From positions 744,001-808,000 of the forward strand of contig NZ_BJLY01000001.1 of the NCBI RefSeq assembly GCF_006538885.1: a stretch of 64,000 nucleotides of DNA. The letters are read 5' to 3'. Origin of the DNA: Gluconobacter roseus NBRC 3990. GTDB taxonomy: Bacteria; Pseudomonadota; Alphaproteobacteria; Acetobacterales; Acetobacteraceae. Numbering within the stretch: position 1 is the first letter of the stretch; each line of letters begins with the position of its first letter. Both the position numbers and the translations under genes were made by a program. This document shows, in pieces, positions 34,097-42,581 of the stretch. The notes below the pieces were generated by a model that was not told where the DNA came from, ran no database searches, and saw only the letters and a list, made by a program, of their open reading frames with translations.

Positions 34097-34456
34097 TCAG
34101 CCTTTCGATGCCTGACGGGCGTTTGCGGCGATGGCTTCGTGATGGCGGATTACCTCACGGATAACGAACGCAAGAAACTTCTCGGCGAAATCGGGGTCCA
34201 GATGTGCGTCATTCGCAAGCTGGCGCAGACGTTCAATCTGTCGCGTTTCCCGGGAAGGGTCAGCGGGAGGAAGATGGGCGCGGGCCTTGAGTTTTCCGAC
34301 TTCCTGCGTGCAGCGAAAGCGCTCGGCCAGCATGTGGATCAGCGCGGCGTCGATATTGTCGATGCTGGCGCGCAGGCGCTCGAGTTCGGCCAGTGCAGGA
34401 TCGGAACCGGCAGGATCAGGGTTGCGGGGCGTGGAAGACACAGGCTTAGGGTTCAT
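34097..34456 (-). CDS. Chorismate mutase, AroQ type
   Basis: A 119-residue all-helical AroQ domain that converts chorismate to prephenate, toward Phe and Tyr. Key features are ELERLRASIDNIDAALIHML with the first catalytic Arg, ERFRCTQEVGKLKARAHLPP with the conserved Lys, DPSRETRQIERLRQLA and the last helix FLAFVIREVIRHHE. There is no fused prephenate dehydratase or signal peptide, so it is a monofunctional cytosolic form. Its start overlaps the phosphatase gene upstream by 11 bases. Confidence 0.92.
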   Translation of the reverse strand: MNPKPVSSTPRNPDPAGSDPALAELERLRASIDNIDAALIHMLAERFRCTQEVGKLKARAHLPPADPSRETRQIERLRQLANDAHLDPDFAEKFLAFVIREVIRHHEAIAANARQASKG

Positions 34457-35132
34457 TCAGATCAATCCATGCAAGATGGCCGCCTTTTCCGGCACCGAGA
34501 TCGGTAAAGACGGCCGTACCGCCCAGACGACCCGTCCGGCGCCAGGGGCGTCCGTCGGTCGAGCGGCGGTCATGGCCGACATAGACCGTCATCCCCTCGG
34601 GGATGCGGTTGATCCAGGTCAGGCGGCGTTCGGGATAGCCATCCGGCTGCATGCGGCCGGTGGTTTCACCAAAAAGGGCGCGGGAGAGTGGCGCGGACAT
34701 CTCCCCCAGACCCGGCACGGGGGAGAGGGACAGCATCGCTGTGTGAAATCCGCCATGCACGAACAGGGAGCGTCCGATCCGCAGCCATGTCGGGGCCTTG
34801 TCGATCGCCTCATAGACGCGCTCAGGCAGGCCTTCATATTCGGGAAGGGAAATCTGCCGGAGCGTTTCTTCAAGCGGCGGATCACGCCTCAGACGACGGC
34901 CTTCGAGGGCGCGGCCGAGCTTGCGGTCATGATTGCCGAGGATAAAGAGGCCACGCTGCTGCTCCAGCAGTTCGAGCATCAGCTCCATGACGCCAGCGCT
35001 GTCGGGGCCATGATCAACAAGGTCCCCAAGCTGGATGACGAAGCGGTCCGTCGCCGTTGCGTGCCGGAAAGCGTTGAAATCACCATGCACGTCTCCCACC
35101 ACGCGGAGACCGTGTTCACGGATTCGCGTCAT
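34446..35132 (-). CDS. PPP-family metallophosphatase (ApaH/PrpE-like)
   Basis: A 228-residue calcineurin-like phosphoesterase. The metal-binding blocks are in order: GDVHGDFNAF, IQLGDLVDHGPDS, FILGNHDRKLGR, and late His residues in FVHGGFHTAM and VYVGHDRRST. This layout fits the bacterial PPP family that includes diadenosine tetraphosphatases and Ser/Thr protein phosphatases; substrate is not readable. It heads the phosphatase-chorismate mutase-SixA group on the minus strand. Its upstream gap to smc holds an 8-base inverted repeat. Confidence 0.88.
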   Translation of the reverse strand: MTRIREHGLRVVGDVHGDFNAFRHATATDRFVIQLGDLVDHGPDSAGVMELMLELLEQQRGLFILGNHDRKLGRALEGRRLRRDPPLEETLRQISLPEYEGLPERVYEAIDKAPTWLRIGRSLFVHGGFHTAMLSLSPVPGLGEMSAPLSRALFGETTGRMQPDGYPERRLTWINRIPEGMTVYVGHDRRSTDGRPWRRTGRLGGTAVFTDLGAGKGGHLAWIDLNEP

Positions 35133-35215
35133 GATGGGGTCGGGAAGGGGTGGATCAACGAAGATGGCGCGTGCTTTCTGGTTTTCCTTCTATCAAAGGG
35201 CCAGAACGGTCCAAC

Positions 35216-35243
35216 GTCAATTTATCTGTTTGAGAAAATTGAC
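35216..35243. repeat. AT-rich inverted repeat immediately after smc
   Basis: GTCAATTT (35216-35223) and AAATTGAC (35236-35243) form a perfect 8-base stem with a 12-base loop, one base past the smc stop and 84 bases upstream of the phosphatase gene. No T-run follows on the minus strand. It may be a weak terminator or an operator. Confidence 0.5.
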
Positions 35244-35244
35244 C

Positions 35245-38022
35245 TCAGCCGTCCACAAGCGCTGCGGCGCGCCCCAGATCGACTGACAGAACCCGGCTTA
35301 CACCACGCTCCTGCATCGTGACACCATAAAGTCGATCCATATGCGCCATTGTCAGCTGATGATGCGTCACGACCAGAAACCGCGTGCCGGCTTCCTTGGT
35401 CATGTCGGACAGCAGAGAGCAGAAACGCTCGACATTCGCATCATCGAGTGGCGCGTCAACTTCATCAAGCACGCAGATCGGGGCCGGGTTACAGCGAAAG
35501 GTTGCGAAGATCAGCGAAAGCGCGGTCAGGGCCTGTTCGCCACCCGAAAGCAGGGACAGCGTCGAGAGCTTTTTGCCCGGCGGCTGGGCAAAGATTTCCA
35601 GCCCGGCTTCCAGCGGATCATCGCTGCCGACCATGCCCAGATGCGCGCGTCCGCCACCGAACATGCGGGCGAACAGGGACTGGAAATGCCGGTCCACTTC
35701 CGTGAAAACCGCCAGAAGCCGCTCGCGCCCCTCACGATTGATCGTGCCGATCCCGCCGCGCAGCCTGTTGATGGCGGCGGTCAGTTCGGCATGTTCACGG
35801 GCGATGGTTTCGGCCGTCTCACGCGCTTCCTCGAACTCGGCTTCTGCCCGGAGATTGACGGCGCCGAGGTCTTCACGCTCGCGGTTCAGGCGGGAAAGAC
35901 GGCGGCGGGTGGATGTCTCGGCCTGCTCGGACAGATCGGACGGATAGGCTCCCCCCTGAGCGCTGCCCTGTGGCGGTTCGCTGTCCGCCAGCAGGCGCTC
36001 GCGGGCAGCAACCGCCTGTTCGGCCCGCTCGGTCAGGCGTGCGATCGCTTCGCGTCCAGCCGCGAGTGCAAGGTCGGCATTGCGTCGCTGTTCCTGCGCT
36101 TCCAGTCCAGCAACCCCTGCGGCCTCGTCACGGGCGCGCGCTGCATCATACGCATTCTGGGCCTCCGTCAGGGTCTGATCGTGACCGGCGAGTTTATGTT
36201 CCAGCTCGGCGGGCAGAGCGCTCGCAGTCTGAAAGCTCTCCTGCAATACATCATGGCGGCCGCGAAGCTGGGCGAGGCTGGCCTCTTCCGTGGCAATCCG
36301 GCTGGCGAGTGTTTCAAGACGGGCGCGGACGGCAGTCAGCGCTCCGGTCAGGCGAACCTCTTCGAGGGACAGGCGGCTGCTCTCGGTCCGCGCCTCCTCC
36401 AACAGGTGACGCGTCTGCTGGAGAGGAGCCGCAGCGTCCAGAACAGCCTGTTCCAGCACGGCGGGTTCGGGACGTTCAGCCAGTTCAGCCGTCCGTCTGG
36501 CATGGTCTTCCCGAAGACGTCCGACCAGCGCCTGAAGGTCCGCCCGCCGGGGTTCAAGGGCGGAGCGGCGAGCTTGGGCTGTTGCGGCGGACTGATCGAG
36601 CGCCTGAAGTTCCCGCATCAGGCGGGTTGCCTGTTCGCGGCTCTCCCGCGCAGTATGTGACGCCGCATCGGCCGCAGAGCCGGCGGCATCAAGAACATTC
36701 TGTGAGGCCTGTGCGGCGGTTGTCAGGGCGATTATGTCAGGGCGGTTGTTCTGCTGCTGAAGCGAGATCCTCTGGGTCGTGAGCCGTGCGTGCTCCTCTT
36801 TCAGACGTGCCAGTCCATCGTCCAGATCCTGCAGGCGGGAGCGTGCCGCATCATGACGCAGGATGGCCTGATCGAGGGCACGAGCAGCGGTGTCTGCAGT
36901 GCTCCGGGCTTCCTGCAACCGGGTGCTGGCTGCTCGGAGTGCATTGCGAGCGTTTTCGGCATCTTCCGCGCAGGCTGTGGCTCTGGCCTGAAGAGCGTCG
37001 GGCGCGGGATGAGCCGCACATTCTGCTTCGGCCTGCGTCGTGGCAGTTTGTGCCAGCGTCAGTGCATCGTCCGCTTCCTGTCGGCGTTGTGTGGCCTGTT
37101 CCCAGTGGGTTCGCGCCAATGCGGCTTTCTGTTCGAGTCTGGAGGCGACGGTCCTCGCTTCGGCCAGTTGTGGTTCCAGCGTTGCCCGATCCCTGCGCAA
37201 TGTTGCGAGGTCTGCTTCGGCCTGTTCGCGGGCGCGGATGGCAGAGGCACGGCTTTCGCTCAGTGCGGGCTGGGAAGCTTCGTGAGACTGAAGGAGGGCG
37301 CGAGCTTCCGTCAGGCGTTGACGCTGTTCGAGCCGCACCGCACCAGCATCCGGCGCATCGGCTGAGCGCGTAAACCCGTCCCAGCGCCACAGCGCGCCAC
37401 TACGGCCGACGAGGACCTGACCCGGATGGAGCGCTTTCTGCAAACGGGGCCCTGCGGCTTCGTCTTCAAGCAGAAACGCTGCGTCCAGACAGCGCATCAG
37501 GGCTTCGGGTGCTTCAATGAGTGTAGAAAGCGCCCGGCATGACGGCAGCTCCGTCACACCCATCCGGTCCAGTGCGCGCCAGCGCCGGTCGGCGGGCGTG
37601 GTATCGGGTGCGAGCGAGGCGTCCAGACCATCCGCCAGCACGGCTGCGACGGCCCGGGCCATGTCCGCCGGAAGGTCCAGTGCATCCTCCAGCGGGTCAG
37701 GCTGGGCGACTACCGCATTCAGGCTCTGTTCAAGCCCTTCACATTCTCCCTGCGTCCGCAGGATCAGTGTTTCCAGTTCCGAAAGGGCATGCCGGGTCTG
37801 ATTTTCCCGTTCGCGCCTCTCCGTGAGACTGGCTTCGGCTTTCGTCAGTGCATCCTGAAGACCATTCAGGCGGTCTTCGATCCGGGCAACGGCACTGACC
37901 GCCTCCTGAACAGTCTGTTCAGGCACGAGCGCCGTCCTGGCCTCTGCTTCAATGGCCGTAGCCGATTCCGCTTTCTGCCGAGCCTGATCGAGAGTGTATC
38001 GGTTCTGCTCAACAGCGCGCAA
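35245..38022 (-). CDS. smc: SMC C-terminal fragment (hinge, second coiled coil, Walker B head)
   Basis: A 925-residue frame from TTG 38022, 17 codons after the TGA. It starts inside the first coiled-coil arm. The hinge is visible at AVAAVLADGLDASLAP through VLVGRSGALWRWDGF. The second arm follows, then the head: the glycine-rich NRLRGGIGTINREGRERL region, the ABC signature LSLLSGGEQALTALSL and Walker B CVLDEVDAPLDDANVE. If the TGA is real, this could only be made by reinitiation from a weak TTG/GTG or by readthrough. I see no strong ribosome site just before 38022. Confidence 0.65.
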   Translation of the reverse strand: MRAVEQNRYTLDQARQKAESATAIEAEARTALVPEQTVQEAVSAVARIEDRLNGLQDALTKAEASLTERRERENQTRHALSELETLILRTQGECEGLEQSLNAVVAQPDPLEDALDLPADMARAVAAVLADGLDASLAPDTTPADRRWRALDRMGVTELPSCRALSTLIEAPEALMRCLDAAFLLEDEAAGPRLQKALHPGQVLVGRSGALWRWDGFTRSADAPDAGAVRLEQRQRLTEARALLQSHEASQPALSESRASAIRAREQAEADLATLRRDRATLEPQLAEARTVASRLEQKAALARTHWEQATQRRQEADDALTLAQTATTQAEAECAAHPAPDALQARATACAEDAENARNALRAASTRLQEARSTADTAARALDQAILRHDAARSRLQDLDDGLARLKEEHARLTTQRISLQQQNNRPDIIALTTAAQASQNVLDAAGSAADAASHTARESREQATRLMRELQALDQSAATAQARRSALEPRRADLQALVGRLREDHARRTAELAERPEPAVLEQAVLDAAAPLQQTRHLLEEARTESSRLSLEEVRLTGALTAVRARLETLASRIATEEASLAQLRGRHDVLQESFQTASALPAELEHKLAGHDQTLTEAQNAYDAARARDEAAGVAGLEAQEQRRNADLALAAGREAIARLTERAEQAVAARERLLADSEPPQGSAQGGAYPSDLSEQAETSTRRRLSRLNREREDLGAVNLRAEAEFEEARETAETIAREHAELTAAINRLRGGIGTINREGRERLLAVFTEVDRHFQSLFARMFGGGRAHLGMVGSDDPLEAGLEIFAQPPGKKLSTLSLLSGGEQALTALSLIFATFRCNPAPICVLDEVDAPLDDANVERFCSLLSDMTKEAGTRFLVVTHHQLTMAHMDRLYGVTMQERGVSRVLSVDLGRAAALVDG

Positions 38023-38073
38023 AAGGGCTTTCTGACGTTGCGCGCCCTCTTCGGCCGCCGCGCGAGATTCGAG

Positions 38074-39780
38074 TCACAGCGTGCCGAGCTGCTCCTGTTC
38101 CTGCCGCGCCTGCTCTTCGCGCTCGCTCGCTTCGTTCAGGGCCAGCACTGCGGCATTGCGGGCCGTCTCGAGTTCGGTCCGGGCCTGTTCGCTCAGGAGC
38201 GCAGTCTGGGCTGTCTCGCGCGTGGTCCGGTCCTGTTGGATCTGGCTTTCGGTCGTCTGAAGGCGCCGGTCCAGATCGGCCTCGGCGGCCTGCAGGGTTT
38301 CGAGGCGGTTCTTTCCTTCCGTCAGGGCGCGACCGTCCAGTTCGGCCTTCAGCCGCGCATCCTGCAACGCACTGGCGCAATCCTGTTCGCGTCGGCTGGC
38401 AGTCTCTGACTGTTCCTGCATCGATGCTGCGTTCTGACGCAGCGTGTTGAGCGTCGCGTTATCGGGAGTGGCCTGATCCAGCGCTGTGATTTCTGTTGTG
38501 AGTGCTTCCAGTGCCCCGACTTCCGCATCAAGCCGGATGGTCAGGGCATCCAGCCCTTCCATGACGGCATCCCGTCGAATGGCTTCGGCGTCACGCAGGC
38601 GGGTTGCCTCTTCGAAAGCGCTCGCCTGATCTTTTTCAAGCGCGGCAAGGCCGTCACATTCGGCTGCACAGGCACTGCGTTGCGCAGGGAGAGCGGCGGC
38701 CTCGGCTTCAAGGGCGGAACATTCTTCCGTTGCAGCTGTATGGGCCGCGCGATCGGCCGCAAGGCTGGCTTCGCTCCGGGCAAGATCACCCTGAGCCTGT
38801 TCCAGACGCGCGCGGGTTTCGGACTCGGTCTGTCGGGCGCGTTCAAGATCCTGACGCAGGGTTTCGGACTGAACCTTCAGTCGCTCCAAGGTACTGCGCA
38901 GACGGTCCGTTTCCTCGCGGGCATCGGGTGCTGCCTTGCGGGCTTCGAACTCGGCAATGGCCGCGGCTTCGGCAGCCTGTTCCGCCTTTTTGAGATCTTC
39001 GCGCGCCTTGGCGAGATCGTCCCGGCTGCGCTGGACGGCCAGATTGGCGCGGGCATGGAGCAGGGCGTGAAGCTCGGTTTCCGTCGTGCGGATCTTTTCG
39101 GAAATCTCGCGATATTTCCGGGCCTGAACGGTCTGGCCCTCAAGGCTTTCCAGCCGTTCCTCGAGTTGAAGACGCAGATCCTCGGCACGGGAAAGATTGG
39201 TCTCGGTCTGGCGCAGCTTGAGTTCGGCGTCGTGGCGCCGGGCGTGCAGGCCTGTGATGCCGGCGGCCTCTTCGAGCAGCAGGCGCCGCTCTTCCGGCTT
39301 GGCCGCGATAAGCTGGCCGACACGGTTCTGGCTGATGATGGCGGAACTGCGTGCACCGGATGCCAGATCGGCAAAGAGCGTCTGGACGTCACGGGCACGC
39401 ATGACGCGGCCATTGATGCGGTATTCGCTGCCAGAGCCGCGCTCGGCCCGGCGGCTGATTTCCAGCTCGTCTGCGTCCTGAAACGGGGACGGGGCCAGAC
39501 CGGCCGCGTTGCTCAGATGGAGCGTGACCTGTGCGATGTTGCGGGCAGAGCGCGCGCCTGTACCCGCAAAGATCAGGTCGTCAAGTTCTCCGCCCCGCAG
39601 GGCGCGGGCCGAGGTTTCGCCCATGGCCCAGCGCAGGCCTTCGACGACATTGGATTTGCCGCAGCCGTTCGGCCCGATGATCCCCGTTAGGCCCGGAAGG
39701 ATATCGAGACGCACCTCATCGGCGAAACTCTTGAAACCGCCAATGCTCAGGCGGTCGATCGTCGTGGCGCGGCTCGACAT
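38074..39780 (-). CDS. smc: SMC N-terminal fragment (head half and first coiled coil)
   Basis: A 568-residue fragment beginning at ATG 39780. Walker A is GPNGCGKS at residues 36-43, within the family start IGGFKSFADEVRLDILPG. A Q-loop region follows (SQNRVGQLIAAKPEERRLL near residue 150). The remainder is a heptad-type coiled coil rich in Glu, Ala, Arg and Gln, ending Gln-Leu-Gly-Thr-Leu before TGA. Alone it lacks the hinge, the signature motif and Walker B, so it could not dimerise or hydrolyse ATP normally. The upstream dsbA-like gene ends 34 bases before its start. Confidence 0.7.
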   Translation of the reverse strand: MSSRATTIDRLSIGGFKSFADEVRLDILPGLTGIIGPNGCGKSNVVEGLRWAMGETSARALRGGELDDLIFAGTGARSARNIAQVTLHLSNAAGLAPSPFQDADELEISRRAERGSGSEYRINGRVMRARDVQTLFADLASGARSSAIISQNRVGQLIAAKPEERRLLLEEAAGITGLHARRHDAELKLRQTETNLSRAEDLRLQLEERLESLEGQTVQARKYREISEKIRTTETELHALLHARANLAVQRSRDDLAKAREDLKKAEQAAEAAAIAEFEARKAAPDAREETDRLRSTLERLKVQSETLRQDLERARQTESETRARLEQAQGDLARSEASLAADRAAHTAATEECSALEAEAAALPAQRSACAAECDGLAALEKDQASAFEEATRLRDAEAIRRDAVMEGLDALTIRLDAEVGALEALTTEITALDQATPDNATLNTLRQNAASMQEQSETASRREQDCASALQDARLKAELDGRALTEGKNRLETLQAAEADLDRRLQTTESQIQQDRTTRETAQTALLSEQARTELETARNAAVLALNEASEREEQARQEQEQLGTL

Positions 39781-39814
39781 CAGGGTATGGAAATACTGGT
39801 CCTACGGTTCTGGA

Positions 39815-40441
39815 TCAGGACGCCTTGGCGACCAGATCGGCGAATTTTTCGTAGGTTTCCGGATCCTGGTCGTAATGCGTGTTGTTGAAGCGGAAATACG
39901 GCGTGCCCTGGATGTTGTAGGTGTCCGAATCTTTCTTGACCTGATCGAACAGGGCTTCCGCAAAGACATTGTCCTGGCTGATAGACTGGAACTGCGTCGC
40001 GGAGACTCCGGCCAGAGCAGACATCTGCTGCAGGCGCTGCATCGGGTCACCGCCGGCCGCGAAAGCCCACTGCATCTGGCTGGAGAACAGGGCCTCGAGG
40101 AACGGTAAGTAGCGGTCTTCCGGCAGGGAGCGTGCAACCATGGCAGCGGTCAGACCGACCCGGTCACCGCAGAAATCGTGAAACTGATAGCGGATCTTGC
40201 CCGTGTCGATGAGCTGTTCCTTGATCTTCGGGAACTCTTCTGTCGCGAAATGGGCGCAGTGCGTGCAGGTCAGGGAGAACCATTCCTGAACCAGAACCTT
40301 GGCGTTCGGATTACCGATGATACGCGGGCTCAGGCGGGGATCGACGGCATCAGCGGCACGGGACGCGCTCACGCTGCCAGCAACGGCGAGGGCCGGTGCG
40401 GCAGAGACGAAAAGGCGGCGGGAGAGGGAAAGACGGGTCAT
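39815..40441 (-). CDS. DsbA-family thiol-disulfide oxidoreductase, paralogue 1
   Basis: A 208-residue periplasmic thioredoxin-fold protein. The leader LSLSRRLFVSAAPALAVAG has a twin-Arg (Ser-Arg-Arg-x-Phe) motif and weak hydrophobicity, suggesting Tat export; cleavage is near Ser-Arg-Ala at residue 29. The active site is Cys-Thr-His-Cys in EWFSLTCTHCAHFATEEFP. The cis-Pro loop is visible as QGTPYFRFNN. This resembles the BdbD/DsbA_4 group (thiol:disulfide interchange). Its ATG directly abuts the stop of paralogue 2, so they are co-translated; smc follows 34 bases later. Confidence 0.9.
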   Translation of the reverse strand: MTRLSLSRRLFVSAAPALAVAGSVSASRAADAVDPRLSPRIIGNPNAKVLVQEWFSLTCTHCAHFATEEFPKIKEQLIDTGKIRYQFHDFCGDRVGLTAAMVARSLPEDRYLPFLEALFSSQMQWAFAAGGDPMQRLQQMSALAGVSATQFQSISQDNVFAEALFDQVKKDSDTYNIQGTPYFRFNNTHYDQDPETYEKFADLVAKAS

Positions 40442-41134
40442 TCAGGAAGCCTTTGCGACTGCTTTGGCAAAATCATCATAACTGCCCACCACGTCTGGTG
40501 CGGCAACATCATTGATACGGAAATATGGCGTGCCCTGGATCTGGAGGAAAGCGCCATCATGATCCTGTTTGTTGATGATGGCCTCGCGCAGGGCGTCGTC
40601 GGCATTGATCCGGTCGAACTCCGCAGCATTGACGCCAAACAGGGCCGCACGCTTTTTCAGCTCCGCGACGGGGTCGATGTTCTGTGCGAACGCCCACTGG
40701 TCCTGATGGTCGAGCAGATCGGTCACGAAAGGCTCGTAGCGGTCGGCGGACAGGGAGCGCGATACCATGGCCGCCAGCAGGGCGACCTGATCGAGCGGAA
40801 AGTCATGGAAGCGGTAGCGGATCTTTCCCGTCTCGATCAGGTTCCTGCGGATCTGGGGAAAGACCTCCTGTGCGAAATGGGCGCAGTGCGAGCAGGTCAG
40901 CGAGAACCACTCATCCACCATGATTTTTGCATCCGGCGAGCCGATGACCCGTGGCCCCATGCGTGGATCGCTGGCCGGAAGATCCTCAGCACGGACAAAC
41001 GGGACCGAGGCCGTAGCCACGAGAGCGGCGCCAGTCACGAGAAAGGCGCGGCGTCCGGAAAGCAGGGGGCAGACATGGGCGGGGCTCCGCTGGAAACGAT
41101 GGGATACTCGAACGATGAACGGGGGCTCCGTCAA
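40442..41134 (-). CDS. DsbA-family thiol-disulfide oxidoreductase, paralogue 2
   Basis: A 230-residue thioredoxin-fold protein closely related to its downstream neighbour. The active site is Cys-Ser-His-Cys in EWFSLTCSHCAHFAQEVFP, and the cis-Pro loop is QGTPYFRIND. The leader contains Gly-Arg-Arg-Ala-Phe-Leu followed by a mild hydrophobic core and Val-Arg-Ala, again Tat-like. The start is uncertain: TTG 41134 overlaps the corC stop by 4 bases (TTGA) and gives a 49-residue leader, longer than usual. No in-frame ATG or GTG lies closer to the twin-Arg motif, so a later CTG cannot be excluded. Confidence 0.88.
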   Translation of the reverse strand: MTEPPFIVRVSHRFQRSPAHVCPLLSGRRAFLVTGAALVATASVPFVRAEDLPASDPRMGPRVIGSPDAKIMVDEWFSLTCSHCAHFAQEVFPQIRRNLIETGKIRYRFHDFPLDQVALLAAMVSRSLSADRYEPFVTDLLDHQDQWAFAQNIDPVAELKKRAALFGVNAAEFDRINADDALREAIINKQDHDGAFLQIQGTPYFRINDVAAPDVVGSYDDFAKAVAKAS

Positions 41135-42078
41135 GAGCCCCGGTCATCTTCCTGCGTCTTGAGAGTGGGAAGCGGCTTGTTTTCCCAGCCATCCGGCACC
41201 CGCATGCGCAGGGAACGGATATGCCGCGCATCCGCATCCAGCACGCGGAACTCCAGACCGCTCTCATGGGTCAGCACTTCATCCTTGGCCGGGACATGCT
41301 CGGCCAGACGGAAGACCAGACCACCAACCGTCTCGATCTCGGCTTCGCGTTCGGCATCCGTCAGCACGGCGCCAAGGCGCTCCTCAAGCTGCCGGACGGG
41401 AAGGCGGGCGTCGATATCGAACGAACCATCCGGGCGCTCCACCCACATGGTCGTGACCGGATCGTCATGCTCGTCGGAAATGTCGCCCACGATGGTTTCG
41501 ATCAGATCCTCGATCGTCACGAGCCCGTCGATGCTGCCATATTCGTCGATGACGAGGGCCATGTGCATCTGGCGCTGACGCATCTGTAGCAGCAGGTCCA
41601 GCACCGGGATCGTGGGCGCGATCATCAGCGGCTGACGCAGGAGCGGTCGGATGTCGAAGGCTTCCGGATCGCCGACATAGGCGATCAGGTCCTTCACATG
41701 GATCATGCCGGCGATGTCGTCGAGCTGGTCACGATAGACGGGAAGGCGGGAATGGTTTTCCCGGCGCATCAGGTCGAGGGCTTCGTTGAACGGCAGAGCC
41801 TCGGGCATGGCGACGATGTCAGCGCGCGGGATCATGACGTCATCCGCCGTGATGTCCCGCAGACGCAGCACGTTCATGATGAGGGCGCGTTCCTGACGAT
41901 CCAGCTCCGGCTCGTCGCCCGCTTCTTCGGCTGGGTGTCCGGCTTCCTGAACGAGAGTGGCGATGGACTCACGCAGGCCCTGATCGCGGCCGCGGCGGTT
42001 GAAAAGTCCGAAAAGTCCGCGGGAAGGGCGGCTCTTGCCTGACTCTTCGGGCAGGCGATCGTTTGAATCGTCACTCAT
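41131..42078 (-). CDS. CorC/HlyC-family CBS-domain protein
   Basis: A 315-residue cytosolic protein with the soluble CorC layout. A short acidic/basic N-terminus leads to MNVLRLRDITADDVMIPRAD, which begins two CBS domains (about residues 75-200; SRLPVYRDQLDDIAGMIHVKDL and MALVIDEYGSIDGLVTIEDL). A transporter-associated CorC_HlyC domain (about 225-310) follows. Family members are linked to Mg/Co efflux or resistance. There are no membrane helices, so it would act with a partner. ATG 42078 overlaps the ybeY stop by 4 bases (ATGA) and has a GGGAG upstream. The ybeY-corC pairing is conserved in many proteobacteria; the usual lnt gene does not follow. Confidence 0.92.
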   Translation of the reverse strand: MSDDSNDRLPEESGKSRPSRGLFGLFNRRGRDQGLRESIATLVQEAGHPAEEAGDEPELDRQERALIMNVLRLRDITADDVMIPRADIVAMPEALPFNEALDLMRRENHSRLPVYRDQLDDIAGMIHVKDLIAYVGDPEAFDIRPLLRQPLMIAPTIPVLDLLLQMRQRQMHMALVIDEYGSIDGLVTIEDLIETIVGDISDEHDDPVTTMWVERPDGSFDIDARLPVRQLEERLGAVLTDAEREAEIETVGGLVFRLAEHVPAKDEVLTHESGLEFRVLDADARHIRSLRMRVPDGWENKPLPTLKTQEDDRGS

Positions 42079-42581
42079 ATCCGGACACTCCCAGCCTGCT
42101 GCCAGTTTCCCTGGCGCCACGGGTCCCCGAAACCAAGGGACCGCAGGGTGCGGGTCTCAATTCCTTCCATTTCCCGGGCCTCGCCGGGATGATGATGGTC
42201 GTAGCCGGCAAGATGCAACGCGCCATGCACCACAAGATGCGACAGATGCGCCCGCAGCGAGCGTCTGGCTGCCGTGGCTTCACGGCGCACGGTCTCGTAA
42301 CCGAGCACGATGTCACCGCCATGCACGGGCGAAACGGGCTCGAACGTCAGGACGTTCGTGGGCTTGTTCTTGTCCCGAAAGCGCGCATTGAGGCGCTTGA
42401 CGATCCGGTCTGTCGCCAGAAGGATCGAAGGAGCCGGAGACTGCGTGAAGTCGGGTCCACCCTGACGGGCGACCGCGACGAGGGCGCGCCGGATTGCACG
42501 CTCCGTCCCCGGAACCGAGGCGCGCCAGCGGGCGTCCTCGATGATGATGTCAGTACCGGCGTGTCGACTTGGAGGTTCCAT
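42075..42581 (-). CDS. ybeY: Endoribonuclease YbeY
   Basis: A 168-residue single-strand endoribonuclease involved in 16S rRNA 3' maturation and ribosome quality control. The zinc-binding signature His-x3-His-x5-His is in HLVVHGALHLAGYDHHHPGE. Upstream, RFRDKNKPTNVLTFEP is the conserved beta region. ATG 42581 lies inside the phoH end (32-base overlap), which fits the standard phoH-ybeY coupling. The frame is open to 42767 but that part is a shadow of phoH. Confidence 0.95.
   Translation of the reverse strand: MEPPSRHAGTDIIIEDARWRASVPGTERAIRRALVAVARQGGPDFTQSPAPSILLATDRIVKRLNARFRDKNKPTNVLTFEPVSPVHGGDIVLGYETVRREATAARRSLRAHLSHLVVHGALHLAGYDHHHPGEAREMEGIETRTLRSLGFGDPWRQGNWQQAGSVRI

Larger units (their letters stand above)
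35245..39780 (-). pseudogene. smc: smc, chromosome condensation protein, interrupted by one in-frame TGA
   Basis: One continuous frame of 1511 codons encodes a complete SMC ATPase except that codon 569 (bases 38074-38076, TCA on the plus strand) is TGA. The two flanking reading frames are in the same phase; no base is lost. Together they give the whole architecture: N-terminal ATPase with Walker A, first coiled-coil arm, hinge (about residues 690-800 of the sum), second arm, and C-terminal ATPase with signature and Walker B. The stop lies in the first arm, before the hinge. A CGA to TGA transition is the simplest origin. Sequencing error, a real nonsense mutation or readthrough cannot be told apart from this text. 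smc is normally essential or important. Confidence 0.8.

Noticed and set aside
38074-38076. Selenocysteine at the smc TGA
   Set aside because: The site is in a coiled coil with no redox role, SMC proteins have no Sec position, and no clear SECIS-like stem just after the codon was recognised.
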